A stretch of DNA of 64,000 nt from Costus lasius (taxonomy: Eukaryota > Streptophyta > Magnoliopsida > Zingiberales > Costaceae), in the NCBI GenBank assembly GCA_027563935.2, contig CM050454.1, positions 49,752,596 to 49,816,595 of the forward strand. Direction: 5' to 3'. Of this stretch, positions 1-9,818 are shown one piece after another. Every line of letters begins with the position of its first letter. Within the stretch, counting starts at the first letter, position 1. A program made the position numbers and the translations under genes. The notes beneath the pieces were generated by a model. It had not been told where the DNA came from, did no database searches, and saw only the letters and a program-made list of their open reading frames with translations.

Positions 1-425
1 ATTGCCATCGTCATATGGATCCTACGGGGTCACACGCAATAGACTATTGACGTTGCTTTATTCAGAAGCCTTAGGATCAAGTTATTGGATAACTTGGATC
101 CATTTGGAAGATTTCATCAGCGCCAATGGGCCTGATGAGTTGGAAGAAAGTTATTGGAGCCAAACTTCATTTTTGGCAGGTTGACCCGATATTGACCTAG
201 ATTGGTCACATTTGGATTAGGGTTGCATTGGATTAGATCCAATGGCTTAAGCAACCCACGCCATGAAGTTTGGGCTAGCTCATTATCCAATGAGGCCCAA
301 TAATTAGTCGTCATGAAGAGGAATTGGCTTAAAAGGGTATAATGGGGAGAAATCTCACCCCATTGGCGCCTAGGGGCATAATGGGGTGAGGGAGGCGCCT
401 TTGCTTCATTATGGAAGTAAAGGGT

Positions 426-770
426 GCCTAGCCCTTCTTCCTTGGATGGAATACTTGCTTCTAAGGCAAGTCTTGGGGCTGATATGGCTTGAGGACTCTT
501 TTGGAAAGAACTTGGGCGCATATGAGAAGTAGGAAGATGTTTATGGTAAAGTCTTGGAGACTTTCCTTATGAACCCTACATGTACCCAAACTCTTGTCCT
601 AACTGAATTCTTCATGTTGCGCCTAGCCCTTCTCCTTGGATGGAAAGAATGCCTCTAAGGCATGTCTTAGGCTGATATGGCCATTGGGCAAATTCGGATA
701 GGTTGAATGAGGTTTATGGTAAAGTCTTGGAGACTTTCCTTACCTCAAGATCCCTTTATCCTAGCCGCCC
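426..770 (+). repeat. Tandem duplication in U3 of the family 1 LTR
   Basis: Two imperfect direct copies offset by about 195 bases. Each begins GCCTAGCCCTTC, then has a TTGGATGGAA block, a TAAGGCA...GTCTT block, GCTGATATGGC, and finally GTAAAGTCTTGGAGACTTTCC. They lie just upstream of the TATA box, where retrotransposon U3 enhancers usually sit. The same pair occurs in the 3' LTR and, reversed, in the three LTRs of composite B. Confidence 0.7.
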
Positions 771-812
771 ACTTGGCATGATCCTAGCCATTGTCCTTGC
801 CACCTCTTGTCC

Positions 813-820
813 TATTTATA
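813..820 (+). promoter_or_regulatory. TATA box of family 1 LTR
   Basis: TATTTATA in a short GTCC...GGAC palindromic setting, about 615 bases before the LTR end. The equivalent box is present in every other family 1 LTR (7831-7838; minus-strand copies at 18626-18633, 25591-25598 and 43377-43384). Transcription should start some 25-35 bases downstream. Confidence 0.6.
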
Positions 821-1429
821 GGACCCCTTACCGCCCCTTCCAATGTTCGACTTCAAGGAGGCGTGAACATACATAGAGAGGCGTGAGCAAGGGCAAAGGG
901 TGACAACAACAAAGGCTTGGCGCAACCTTCTTCCAAGTAGCCGAAAGATATCCTTTCTTCTTCTCCTCTTCTTGGCGCAAAGAGAAATTGGGCTTGGTGG
1001 CTTCTCTTTCTATTGTCGCAAGCCCTCTCCCTCTCATAGCCATTAGCGCATCTTGCTTGAAGTTGGCATAAGCAAAGAAGAAGAGGGAAGTTCTTGGCGG
1101 CATCTTCCCTATTCCCTCATTGGCGCAACTTCTCTTGAAGGTGGCGCAAGTGGAGTGAAGGCTTGATTCTCTTCCCGAGGCTAGCACCGAGCGTGGAAGG
1201 GAGCAACGATCAAGGAGTCGACGTGTGGATACTTGTAGAGGGCGAACACATGGGTGCCTTCAACATGGCTTCGACATCTAGACAAGCAAAAGAGGTACAT
1301 CTCTAACACATCCTTATGTCTTCTCTCTCGCATGGATCCTTGGGACTAGAATGTGTTTCAGGTGTAATGCTTCTTCCGCTGCGTCCTGGGACTGCAAAAT
1401 TTTAAATTACACCCGGCATTCCCTAACAG

Positions 1430-1440
1430 TGGTATCAGAG
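1430..1440 (+). other. Primer-binding site, initiator-Met tRNA
   Basis: TGGTATCAGAG, complementary to the 3' end of plant initiator-Met tRNA, one base after the LTR end. This is the usual minus-strand primer of plant Ty1/copia elements. Confidence 0.93.
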
Positions 1441-2948
1441 GTACATGCGAGAAACACAAGGTGTACATTTGCTTGTGTGAAAAATTTTTGGAAAATTTTT
1501 CTTCTATCCATGCACGTTTCACTTAGAAAGCGTTTTTCATCCAATCTTCTCTTCTCAACTTTATGGCCGAAACTTGAATCTTGTTTATGCTTGATTTAAG
1601 ACCAAAGGCGCACGTAGGTTTTGTCAAGTAGGACGGGCATTGTGTGTTCGGACTGGCCGGGTCTCTTGATCTGACAAAACTGCTAGCCGATAGGGTCTAT
1701 GAAATCATCACGGAACTTGATCTAAATTTTGGCATGAAATTGGTTAAGAGAGTGCTTTGGATGATGTTGGCGCATAAGGTGCTAAAATTTGACTTTTCCG
1801 GATTTTCAAATTTTACATGCGCCACTTGATTGGGTTAATATGGTCATAGCGAGTGCCCTCCTATGTTGTGATGTGGAAGCATGTTTCCACTTGTGATGAA
1901 TGCTTGTAAAATCCCTTTCCACCTGCGTGTGGTTCTCTCCCTATCTTGTTGTAAAAGAATTTTTCATCTTGTTTAGAATAGATGTAGAGTTATATGATAG
2001 GTTAAGGCTTCATCTTGACAACAAGGAGTCTTCTTCAATCGGAGTCAGAAGTGGCGCCAGCTTTGGAAGCATGGTGATGGACTTGCGGCTGAAGGAAGGA
2101 CACATGCTTTCGGCTTCTGGCATGGGCCGATCTGCTTTAGGGACTCGCAACCCTTGGATGCACGATAACATGTCACATGGCTCGTGACAAGTTATGTGTA
2201 TGAAAAGGGCTATGACCATATTGACCAAACTAGCATGCCTGTGATGGTTTATTATTTTGTCCATAGCATGCCTGTGATGCTTTTCCTTTGCTGCCTGAAC
2301 CATAGGAAAACTGCATGCTAGAAAAGAATAAAACATGCAAAAAACTCCCAATACAATATCAAGTCGATAGCCTTCTAACTCGTAGCCCTCATCAAACTAT
2401 CGATCGGTGGTGTTGTGAACTGTTTCCCACCCTCATGGGACACACCCACTTATCTTTAGAAGGTGTGTGGTGACAATAATTTCCCCAGTCCAGTTTTTAA
2501 CCTGGGCGTGCCTTCGCAAGGAAATTTGTTGGCCCTGGGCATAACGGTTAGGACCAGACTTGACTGGTTTTTCATATGTCATTGACATGATGAAATACTA
2601 GAGGCAGCTGTTGAGAGGATAGGGTTTTGTGTTGTATCCAGCCCTCGCTGGACACAGGGCGCCTAGTCTGTCTTAACTAAGAGGAATTGTGCATGGCACA
2701 ATTGGCTGGCATGCCTACCTAAGGAAGCATGAGACTCTCTGTGCATCTCAACTCACCCTCGTGAGTCGCGGAGACCTTATGTGAAATTAGGATCCTACTC
2801 ACTTATTTCTATGTTGAGTTAGAGAGTTCTCAACTTGTTTTGGAAGTAGTGGGAGCATAGCATTTAATTTAAAGTCCTTGTTATATGCTTTATCATTGTA
2901 CTTACTTTACTTATTTGCTTATTGTAGAAGGCATCTCCTGATCTAAGA
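1441..2948 (+). other. Untranslated leader of element A with three short hairpins
   Basis: About 1.5 kb without convincing coding sequence. Three inverted repeats with six-base loops are visible: TCCCA/TGGGA around CCCTCA (2425-2440), TCCAG/CTGGA around CCCTCG (2637-2652), and ACTCA/TGAGT around CCCTCG (2751-2766). CACACC...GGTGTG just after the first may form a fourth stem. The block is collinear with the leaders of families 2 and 3, including a shared TATCAAG...CTTCTRACKCG stretch just upstream. In retroelements this region carries packaging, dimerisation or translation signals; which applies here is not shown. Confidence 0.6.
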
Positions 2949-3629
2949 TTGAAACTTTATAAACATAAACTGGATGGGACAAATTGGACAAAATGGTTCA
3001 AGATTTTGTCCAAGATACTGGAACAAGAAAATAAGGTGCATCTTCTTGAAAGACCTCCATCCCAGCCCAGTGTATATTTCAATAATGACTGGGAGTGGAA
3101 TGTCTATCTTGAACATTGTGAAGATAACGAACAGTACACTGCTCTTGTCTTAGAGTGCATGACCCCAGAGGTCAAGGTTGAATGTGATGAGATGGGGATC
3201 TATGATCTAATCATACATCTCAAAGGTCTCTTCACACCATGCTCTATAGACAATGATCAGGAGAGTTCTGTTGGATCTTTAGAATGTGTGCCTGAATCTG
3301 AGAAAGACCATGGTTCTGTATCTTCGAAGCTAATACTTTGGAAGACTGGGAATGCATGGGTATTTCGAAGAGGATTAATGGCCAAGAAGAGCATGGCAAA
3401 GAGGAAGGGATGTAATCCATCCGCTTCAGGTATTGTGTTACCGAGGTCTTTTGTCTACTTCTTATTCATGGGTACTGGGTACCGTATGAGAGGCTCACAT
3501 ATGTTTTACATGTGCAGGAGCTCAAAAGAAGTAGGACGAAGAGGCTTGATGGGATCGACTTTCGGGTCAGGGATGGAGCATTGGATGCTACTGTTGATGT
3601 TATCTCACTGCCTTGAAGACTCTATATAG
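2949..3629 (+). pseudogene. Copia gag remnant running into protease remnant
   Basis: Open frame of 226 codons that begins with TTG, not ATG, so it is probably not translated as such. The N-terminal part has the KLDGTNWTKWFK signature of copia-type Gag (UBN2/DUF4219-like), followed by about 90 residues of Gag helical region. The Gag C-terminus and zinc knuckle are missing. From about 3430 the DNA aligns with the protease region of element D (15070-15330) but is read out of register, so the catalytic Asp motif is lost. The same stretch is open in both units of composite B, so the decay predates the insertions. Confidence 0.7.
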
Positions 3630-6160
3630 AGCTTTGCTATTATGTATCAGCTTTTGTATTGGAACATCATTCCTTTTGGAAAGGACTTTGGTTTGAAATA
3701 ATAAATAATATTTTTAAATCTGAGATGTTCTATAGAAAGTGATATAGTTGACAATAGTTTGTGGTTCTATATGTAACACAAGATAAGATCTAATGATTCA
3801 ATAAAACATCCTCTTATAGCATTGTCTCTTGAACCATAGAACAATGGTCACATCCAAAGGTCCATGGACTATTGGGGTCATTGTCCTCTCAGGACTATGA
3901 TACATGTGAGCCTAGTTCAAAGGAACAATGTGACAGATGCTACCTTCACCGGAAAAGATGGAAGGAATAAGTGACTTGTTGGATCTATGACACAGCAATG
4001 TGAGTGGACCCATGTAAACAAGCACTAAAAGGAGTTTTATATATACTTCATTAGGTATGGGTATGCCTCACGCAACCCAAGAACTTTGGAAAAATCCAAG
4101 AAGTTCATAAATGAAGTATTGAGTCAAATTGAAGGATCTATCAAAGCACCTTGATTGGATCAAGATGATTAGTGGAGAATTTGATGACTGTCCTAAGAAG
4201 TGTGGAGTTATCTCACAACTTACTTAGTACACCACTGCGTGGTAAATTTCAAAGAAAGAAAAAGGAACACATTGGATGTGGTTCCAACTTTGAATAGTCA
4301 TGCAAATATACTACTATAATGCCATGCAAACAGATGTACTGCTACTCCATAAGAAAATGTCTAAGTTAGCTTTTGAGTTGCGAACTGCAAATATCCCATT
4401 TCTTCAATGGAATTGGGAATGTAATATGCAGTGATTCAAAAGTATGTATTTGTGGTGCACTATAGAGTGCTAATTCTATCCCATGGAGAACAAAACATTT
4501 GTTGCTCAAAATGTTGTCTCTCTTGAGAAAGTATTTCTTTTGAAAGAAGCTAGTGGGAGTAGATTTGATTTGGATGAGATCCAGAATCAACCACAATATA
4601 ATTAGACACAGATGGATAGCAAAATCTCACATACAGGTTGAAAGTCAACCTGAGGTTCAATTAACACAGGAATAACATAAGCCTGGATCGATTCGATATG
4701 CTGGGCATGACGAATTTTTCATCAATCATGAACCTAAGACTTATGAGGAAATGGAAGTGGTCGGTGGACTAGATTCCAAGAAATGGCTAAGGGCTATGAG
4801 AACCATAATGGACTCCATGTCTGCTAATCAAGTCTGGGACTTGGATGAGCTGCCAAAAGGGGTAACTCCAACAGGCTGTAAAATAAATCTTCTGGGAAGA
4901 TAGACATGGAAGGTAACATTGTTACCTTAAAAGGCAAGCTAGTGAACAATAATTTCAGGCAAATCCACTGGGTGGATAATGATAAAATTTTCACCAATAG
5001 CTGAGCTTTAAGTCCATTACGGATCTGCTTGTTATAATTGCATGATCAATTATGGCATGTTGTTATGATAACTGCTTTTCTTGCATGGACATCTGAAAAG
5101 ATATCTATAAAGAAATAGCCAGAAAGTTTTCATATCAAGGCCATATAGATATGCATGATGCAAGCATGTTTGAAATAGCCTGTGTTTACAAGAAGATCAG
5201 TGGGAGCACCTTAATAGTATTTCTTGTTCTAGACGATTGATGATATTCTCCTCACATGGAATGACATCTCAGCTCTTCACATAGTGAAGAAGAGAAAGAT
5301 ATGTATTTCGAGAAGAATGATCTAGGGAATGATGCCTGCATCCTAGGCATGAGGATCTATAGATAGAGATCCAAGAAAGTCATTGCCCTTTAGTCAATCT
5401 ATGTTCATCCAAGAGTTTCTGGAGAGGTTTATTTTGGATGATTCCTAATATTAATACCTTCCAGAAAGATATGGTCTGATTCTCTCAAAGATCTTGTGTC
5501 CTTTGACACAGATGGAGAGTAATAACATGGATCTAAAATCCTGATACATGGTGTGTGGGATGGATCATGATTTGAATATCATACTCAAGACCATTTGTGG
5601 CAAATGCTTGGAGCATAGCCAGCAAGTTTCAATCAGATCTTAGTGTTTAACACTAGATAGCTGTGAAGGCAATCCTTATATGTATACTTGGGAAGTATAA
5701 AGGATTGAAGTCTAGTCTATGATAGACAGGAAAGAATTTTGTGTATAGGGGTACACTGACACTTCGTTCCAGTCTAGTGACTATTGATCACAGCCAGGAG
5801 TTGCGCTTTGCCTTGTTATGGTGTTGCATGCTGAAAGAGAATTATGCAAACCAAAGTGGCAAGATTCTACAAATAAGGCTGAGTACATTGCAGCCCCTTG
5901 TGGCAGCCAAGGAGGCAGCTTCATTCATTTGAACTTGATCTAGTTCATAGTGCTTGATGGTCCAGTATAATTCTTACTGGGACCATAGCATAGGAGAATG
6001 AACTTAATGCTCAAGTATGTACTGCAGTATATCATCTGATCTTAGAGATCATGGATAAGGATGATGATCAAATTTGTTAAAATAAACACAGACAGCAATC
6101 TGGAAAAACCCACTGACCTAGCCTCTGGCGCAGCGGAAGCTAAAAGGGTCATACTAGAGA
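3630..6160 (+). pseudogene. Decayed copia pol (integrase, RT, RNase H)
   Basis: No long frame survives, but the DNA is collinear with pol of element D. About 4530-4600 matches the region after the integrase core of D (16340-16400). About 4740-5000 matches the start of reverse transcriptase, with recognisable EEMEVVGG and DSMSANQVWD fragments. About 5230-5420 corresponds to the catalytic-loop region, and 5700-6130 to RNase H and the pol end. Frameshifts and stops occur in every domain. Many are shared with composite B, for example a TAA where D has a Trp codon at the beginning of RT. Confidence 0.75.
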
Positions 6161-6200
6161 CATTGGAACTGAGTAAACACCAGTTGTCCTTGGTCTTAGT

Positions 6201-6213
6201 GCAAGTGGGAGAT
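6201..6213 (+). other. Polypurine tract of element A
   Basis: GCAAGTGGGAGAT directly before the TGTTGGTG start of the 3' LTR. The same tract precedes the 3' LTR of element D, and its complement precedes the family 1 LTR at 27222. Confidence 0.85.
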
Positions 6214-8446
6214 TGTTGGTGTATATGCCCTAAAGACCAGTGTATGGACATGGTCAGGCATTGGTTGAATGTACTTTGATAGAACTATTACTCTTTTTAT
6301 AGGCATGGTCGTTATTATGCAGACTTCTCTACCTGCGTTGATGTATTAAGTTGCATAAATAATGTCCCAGGAGTTTGGATTGGATCCATTCTCATAAGCT
6401 ATCCCCAGACAAGGTACCTTAGCAGATATGGGACAGCTTTGGTACATGTGAGACTGGTGTATGGGCTGGTTAGGTGCGGGGCACAGTAACGCAGACATAC
6501 AGGTGCATTGGATGCACTGGAGTGATCCACCGTGAGGATTGACTTGTCTAGTCAACAAGTCAATCTCACATGCAAGAGGTTTGCATTGATCCTTAGACTT
6601 GAGGTATTCATGTCTAGACTTTATGATGGGTATGCTTTAATACAGTCTTACGTCTCTCCGTAATTGGGAGATCAAAACGACTGTCATTGGGCATTTCATA
6701 AGTCATGTAGAGACATGGATGACCAATAGTAGGATTTGCCCCTTCCTTATTGGAAGTATGATATCCACCTCGGGGCGCCCCACCTTATTGGTGCATGACA
6801 GGAAAGTGTGGCCACACTTGTTGAGTCATGACCAATGCATTGGATAATAAACTTGAGACTAATCCAATAGCAGGATATCAGCTTAGGCAAAGGGATCTGT
6901 AATGCAATAGGAATCCTCGTTGCTTGTTAGGAGTTGTTAACATAATGACTTAAGTCCTATGACATGGGTAGTAGTGATGTGTTGCTAGATACCCCTCACT
7001 GCTTATGATGTTTACATCATTGCCATCGTCATATGGATCCTACGGGGTCACACGCAATAGACTCTTGACGTTGCTTTATTCAGAAGCCTTAGGATCAAGT
7101 TATTGGATAACTTGGATCCATTTGAAAGATTTCATCAGCGCCAATGGGCCTGATGAGTTGGAAGAAAGTTATTGGAGCCAAACTTCATTTTTGGCAGGTT
7201 GACCCGATATTGACCTAGATTGGTCACATTTGGATTAGGGTTGCATTGGATTAGATCCAATGGCTTAATCAACCCACTCCATGAAGTTTGGGCTAGCTCA
7301 TTATCCAATGATGCCCAATAATTAGTTGTCATGAAGAGGAATTGGCTTAAAAGGGTATAATGGGGAGAAATCTCACCCCATTGGCGCCTAGGGGCATAAT
7401 GGTGTGAGGGAGGCGCCTTTGCTTCATTATGGAAGTAAAGGGCACCTAGCCCTTCTTCCTTGGATGGAATACTTGCTTCTAAGGCAAGTCTTGGGGCTGA
7501 TATGGCTTGAGGACTCTTTTGGAAAGAACTTGGGCGCATATGAGAAGTAGGAAGATGTTTTTGGTAAAGTCTTGGAGACTTTTCTTATGAACCCTACATG
7601 TACCCAAACTCTTGCCCTAGCCAAATTCTTCATGTTGCGCCTAGCCCTTCTCCTTGGATGGAAAGAATGCCTCTAAGGCATGTCTTAGGCTGATATGGCC
7701 ATTGGGAAAATTAGGATAGGTTGAATGAGGTTTATGGTAAAGTCTTGGAGACTTTCCTTACCTCAAGATCCCTTTATCCTAGCCGCCCACTTGGCATGAT
7801 CCTAGCCATTGTCCTTGCCGCCTCTTGTCCTATTTATAGGACCCCTTACCGCCCCTTCCAATGTTCGACTTCAAGGAGGCGTGAACATACATAGAGAGGC
7901 GTGAGCAAGGGCAAAGGGTGACAACAACAAAGGCTTGGCGCAACCTTCTTCCAAGTAGCCGAAAGATATCCTTTCTTCTTCTCCTCTTCTTGGCGCAAAG
8001 AGAAATTGGGCTTGGTGGCTTCTCTTTCTATTGTCGCAAGCCCTCTCCCTCTCATAGCCATTAGCGCATCTTGCTTGAAGTTGGCGCAAGCAAAGAAGAA
8101 GAGGGAAGTTCTTGGCGGCATCTTCCCTATTCCCTCCTTGGCGCAACTTCTCTTGAAGGTGGCGCAAGTGGACTGAAGGCTTGATTCTCTTCCCGAGGCT
8201 AGCACCGAGCGTGGAAGGGAGCAATGATCAAGGAGTCGACGCGTGGATACTTGTAGAGGGCGAACACATGGGCGCCTTCAACATGGCTTCGACATCTAGA
8301 CAAGCAAAAGAGGTACATCTCTAACACATCCTTGTGTCTTCTCTCTCGCATGGATCCTTGGGACTGGAATGTGTTTCGGGTGTAATGCTTCTTCCGCTGC
8401 GTCCTGGGACTGCAAAATTTTAAATTACACCCGGCATTCCCTAACA
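6214..8446 (+). repeat. 3' LTR of copia element A (2,233 bases)
   Basis: Starts TGTTGGTGTATATGCCC and ends CCTAACA, giving standard TG...CA termini. Includes the U3 tandem block (about 7443-7790) and the TATA box at 7831-7838. Only scattered differences from the 5' LTR are visible, so the insertion is not ancient. Confidence 0.95.
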
Positions 8447-9030
8447 ACCTCTGGCCATGATTTTCATAAAGAAGCTTCGTCTAGAGGAGGAGACAACGTG
8501 CCAGAAGTTTCAGAAGAGAAGGAGATCAATTGGAAGAGGAATCAAGGAAAAAAGAAGGATAGCCACTGTTCACCGAGAGCTTTTGAAATTACGGCCGTGA
8601 ACTACTTCTTAGCCGTCCTGTATTTTCCCAAAACTCTTCTTTTACTGATTTTTGAACTTCTGAAATTTTGGAATATTGTATTTTCTCCACCATGCTAGCT
8701 TAAACTACTTTTGGGACATGGGCGAGTAATTCACTTGATTTTTAATAACTAGATGACTATTTTTGTTTCACTATTTCGTTGTGTTTAATCTTAGCATGAT
8801 GATTTTGCTCATGTGATATTTGTGCTTAGACTCTCTATAGATCCATGTTACTAATCATGTTTTTAGAATTTTCGCTATTGACTGAAAGGTAATTGCTTGA
8901 GAATTCAGAACCCTAGAATTGCATGTTAGGAACCCTTCCTTAGGTTAGATCCACTTTGTTCAGTTATAGTAGATTAATTGCCATGATAATAACATGAATC
9001 TATAGATCGAGTCTAATTGACAAACGTGGA

Positions 9031-9271
9031 GATCTTGCACGAAAGTGAGGATCGGAACGTTGGAGATCCATGAGTAAAACTAGTGTTGAGGCTCGGATGC
9101 ACGAAAGTGATCCTTGAGATTCCACTAGAGATTATCAACCTAGAATTCGGATGCACGAAAGTGATCTTTGAGTTTATTGATTGATGATTTACTTATCTTT
9201 AGCGTTGGGACGAATCTTGCGCGAAAGCGAAGATTAATCCCTGCATGGTTGTTAGCACGAGAGTGAAACAA
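9031..9271 (+). other. Array of five bulged hairpins with GNRA tetraloops
   Basis: Five inverted repeats at 9031-9053, 9092-9118, 9149-9167, 9213-9235 and 9249-9271. Each has an outer stem, a bulge (a single base in units 1-4), a three-pair apical stem CAC/GTG (CGC/GCG in unit 4) and a GAAA loop (GAGA in unit 5). Outer stems differ: GATCTT/AGGATC, CTC-GGAT/ATCC-TT-GAG, GGAT/ATCT, AATCTT/AAGATT, TTGTT/AACAA. The element E2 copy keeps the same order and spacing. Lying 400-650 bases before the LTR end, the array is probably transcribed in R/U5. Function unknown. Confidence 0.65.
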
Positions 9272-9563
9272 TCCTTTTATTAAGTAATTTGCATCTTCAT
9301 CATGATAAAATTAAACTGACGAATTCTTTATTCATGTCTAGTCATAGAAATTATAGTGAATGAAACCCTAGTCCCAGTTTTCTCTCCGACAGTATTCTTC
9401 CGTGTGTTTGCGATATTTGCTTGACTTTCATTCGACTACCTAGATAGTAAGAAATCAATTGATCAGTACTTGACAACATAGGTCTCTGTGGGTTCGATAT
9501 CTTCTTTATTACTTCGAGTATCTGTGCACTTGCGGACGCTACAAGTTAGGGACCACAAGTTTT

Positions 9564-9580
9564 TGGAGCCGTGCCAGGGA
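9564..9580 (+). other. Upstream primer-site-like duplicate
   Basis: TGGAGCCGTGCCAGGGA preceded by ACAAGTTT, a degenerate copy of the real primer site and its flank found 118 bases downstream. Element E2 has the same arrangement at 52108-52124. Probably a short tandem duplication of the LTR/leader junction. Confidence 0.55.
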
Positions 9581-9681
9581 GTGACAATAGCCCTGTACGC
9601 CAATACCTTTGGCCGCGACCCCTAAAACTAGTCTACCTGCTTGTATTTAAAAGTGTGTGCTTTCGGATCACAACAAGTTTT

Positions 9682-9699
9682 TGGCGCCGTTGCCGGGGA
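9682..9699 (+). other. Primer-binding site of E1 (Athila type)
   Basis: TGGCGCCGTTGCCGGGGA, the well-known site found after 5' LTRs of Athila-type plant elements and usually assigned to Asp tRNA. Confidence 0.9.
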
Positions 9700-9818
9700 C
9701 CTTAGTTTGTCAATATTGAAGATATTGAGATTATTGCTAGACTAGGTTTTATTTACTGTTTTTATTTATTTACGTTATTTTCTGTTTTTCTTGAAATCAC
9801 TTGATCTAATTACTTTGC

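Larger units (their letters stand above)
1..1428 (+). repeat. 5' LTR of copia element A (3' portion only)
   Basis: Matches the LTR at 7019-8446 almost base for base and ends in CCCTAACA directly before the primer site. It carries the TATA box and the duplicated U3 block. Long open frames on the minus strand of this LTR recur in every LTR copy and have no recognisable domain, so they are not genes. Confidence 0.93.
1..8446 (+). mobile_element. Ty1/copia element A (family 1), 5' end outside window
   Basis: LTR retrotransposon on the plus strand with a partial 5' LTR, initiator-Met primer site, 4,785-base internal region, polypurine tract and a complete 2,233-base 3' LTR. Window base 1 matches 3' LTR base 7019, so about 805 bases of the 5' LTR lie to the left. 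It interrupts the LTR of Athila-type element E1: the sequence right of 8446 continues an Athila LTR that can be matched near 50999. The right flanking five bases are ACCTC; the partner copy is outside the window. Pol is decayed throughout while LTR ends, primer site and purine tract are preserved, as expected of an element moved in trans or of an old autonomous one. Confidence 0.93.
8447..9675 (+). repeat. 5' LTR of E1 (3' portion)
   Basis: Collinear with 50999-52220 of E2 but clearly more diverged than E2's own two LTRs are from each other, so E1 and E2 are separate insertions. It ends ...ATCACAACA six bases before the primer site. The end could instead be at 9557, because a second, weaker primer-like site occurs 118 bases upstream. 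Confidence 0.8.

Noticed and set aside
117..521. 134-codon minus-strand open frame, recurring at 7135-7539 and inside the B LTRs
   Set aside because: It lies wholly inside the family 1 LTR, recurs only with that LTR, has no domain, and overlaps U3 repeats.
828..1187. 119-codon minus-strand frame in the LTR downstream of the TATA box
   Set aside because: Low-complexity, Lys/Arg-rich translation of purine/pyrimidine-biased LTR sequence; no homologous motif recognised.
1430..1440. tRNA-like sequences near LTR ends as possible tRNA genes
   Set aside because: Only 11-18 bases complementary to tRNA 3' ends are present; these are primer-binding sites.
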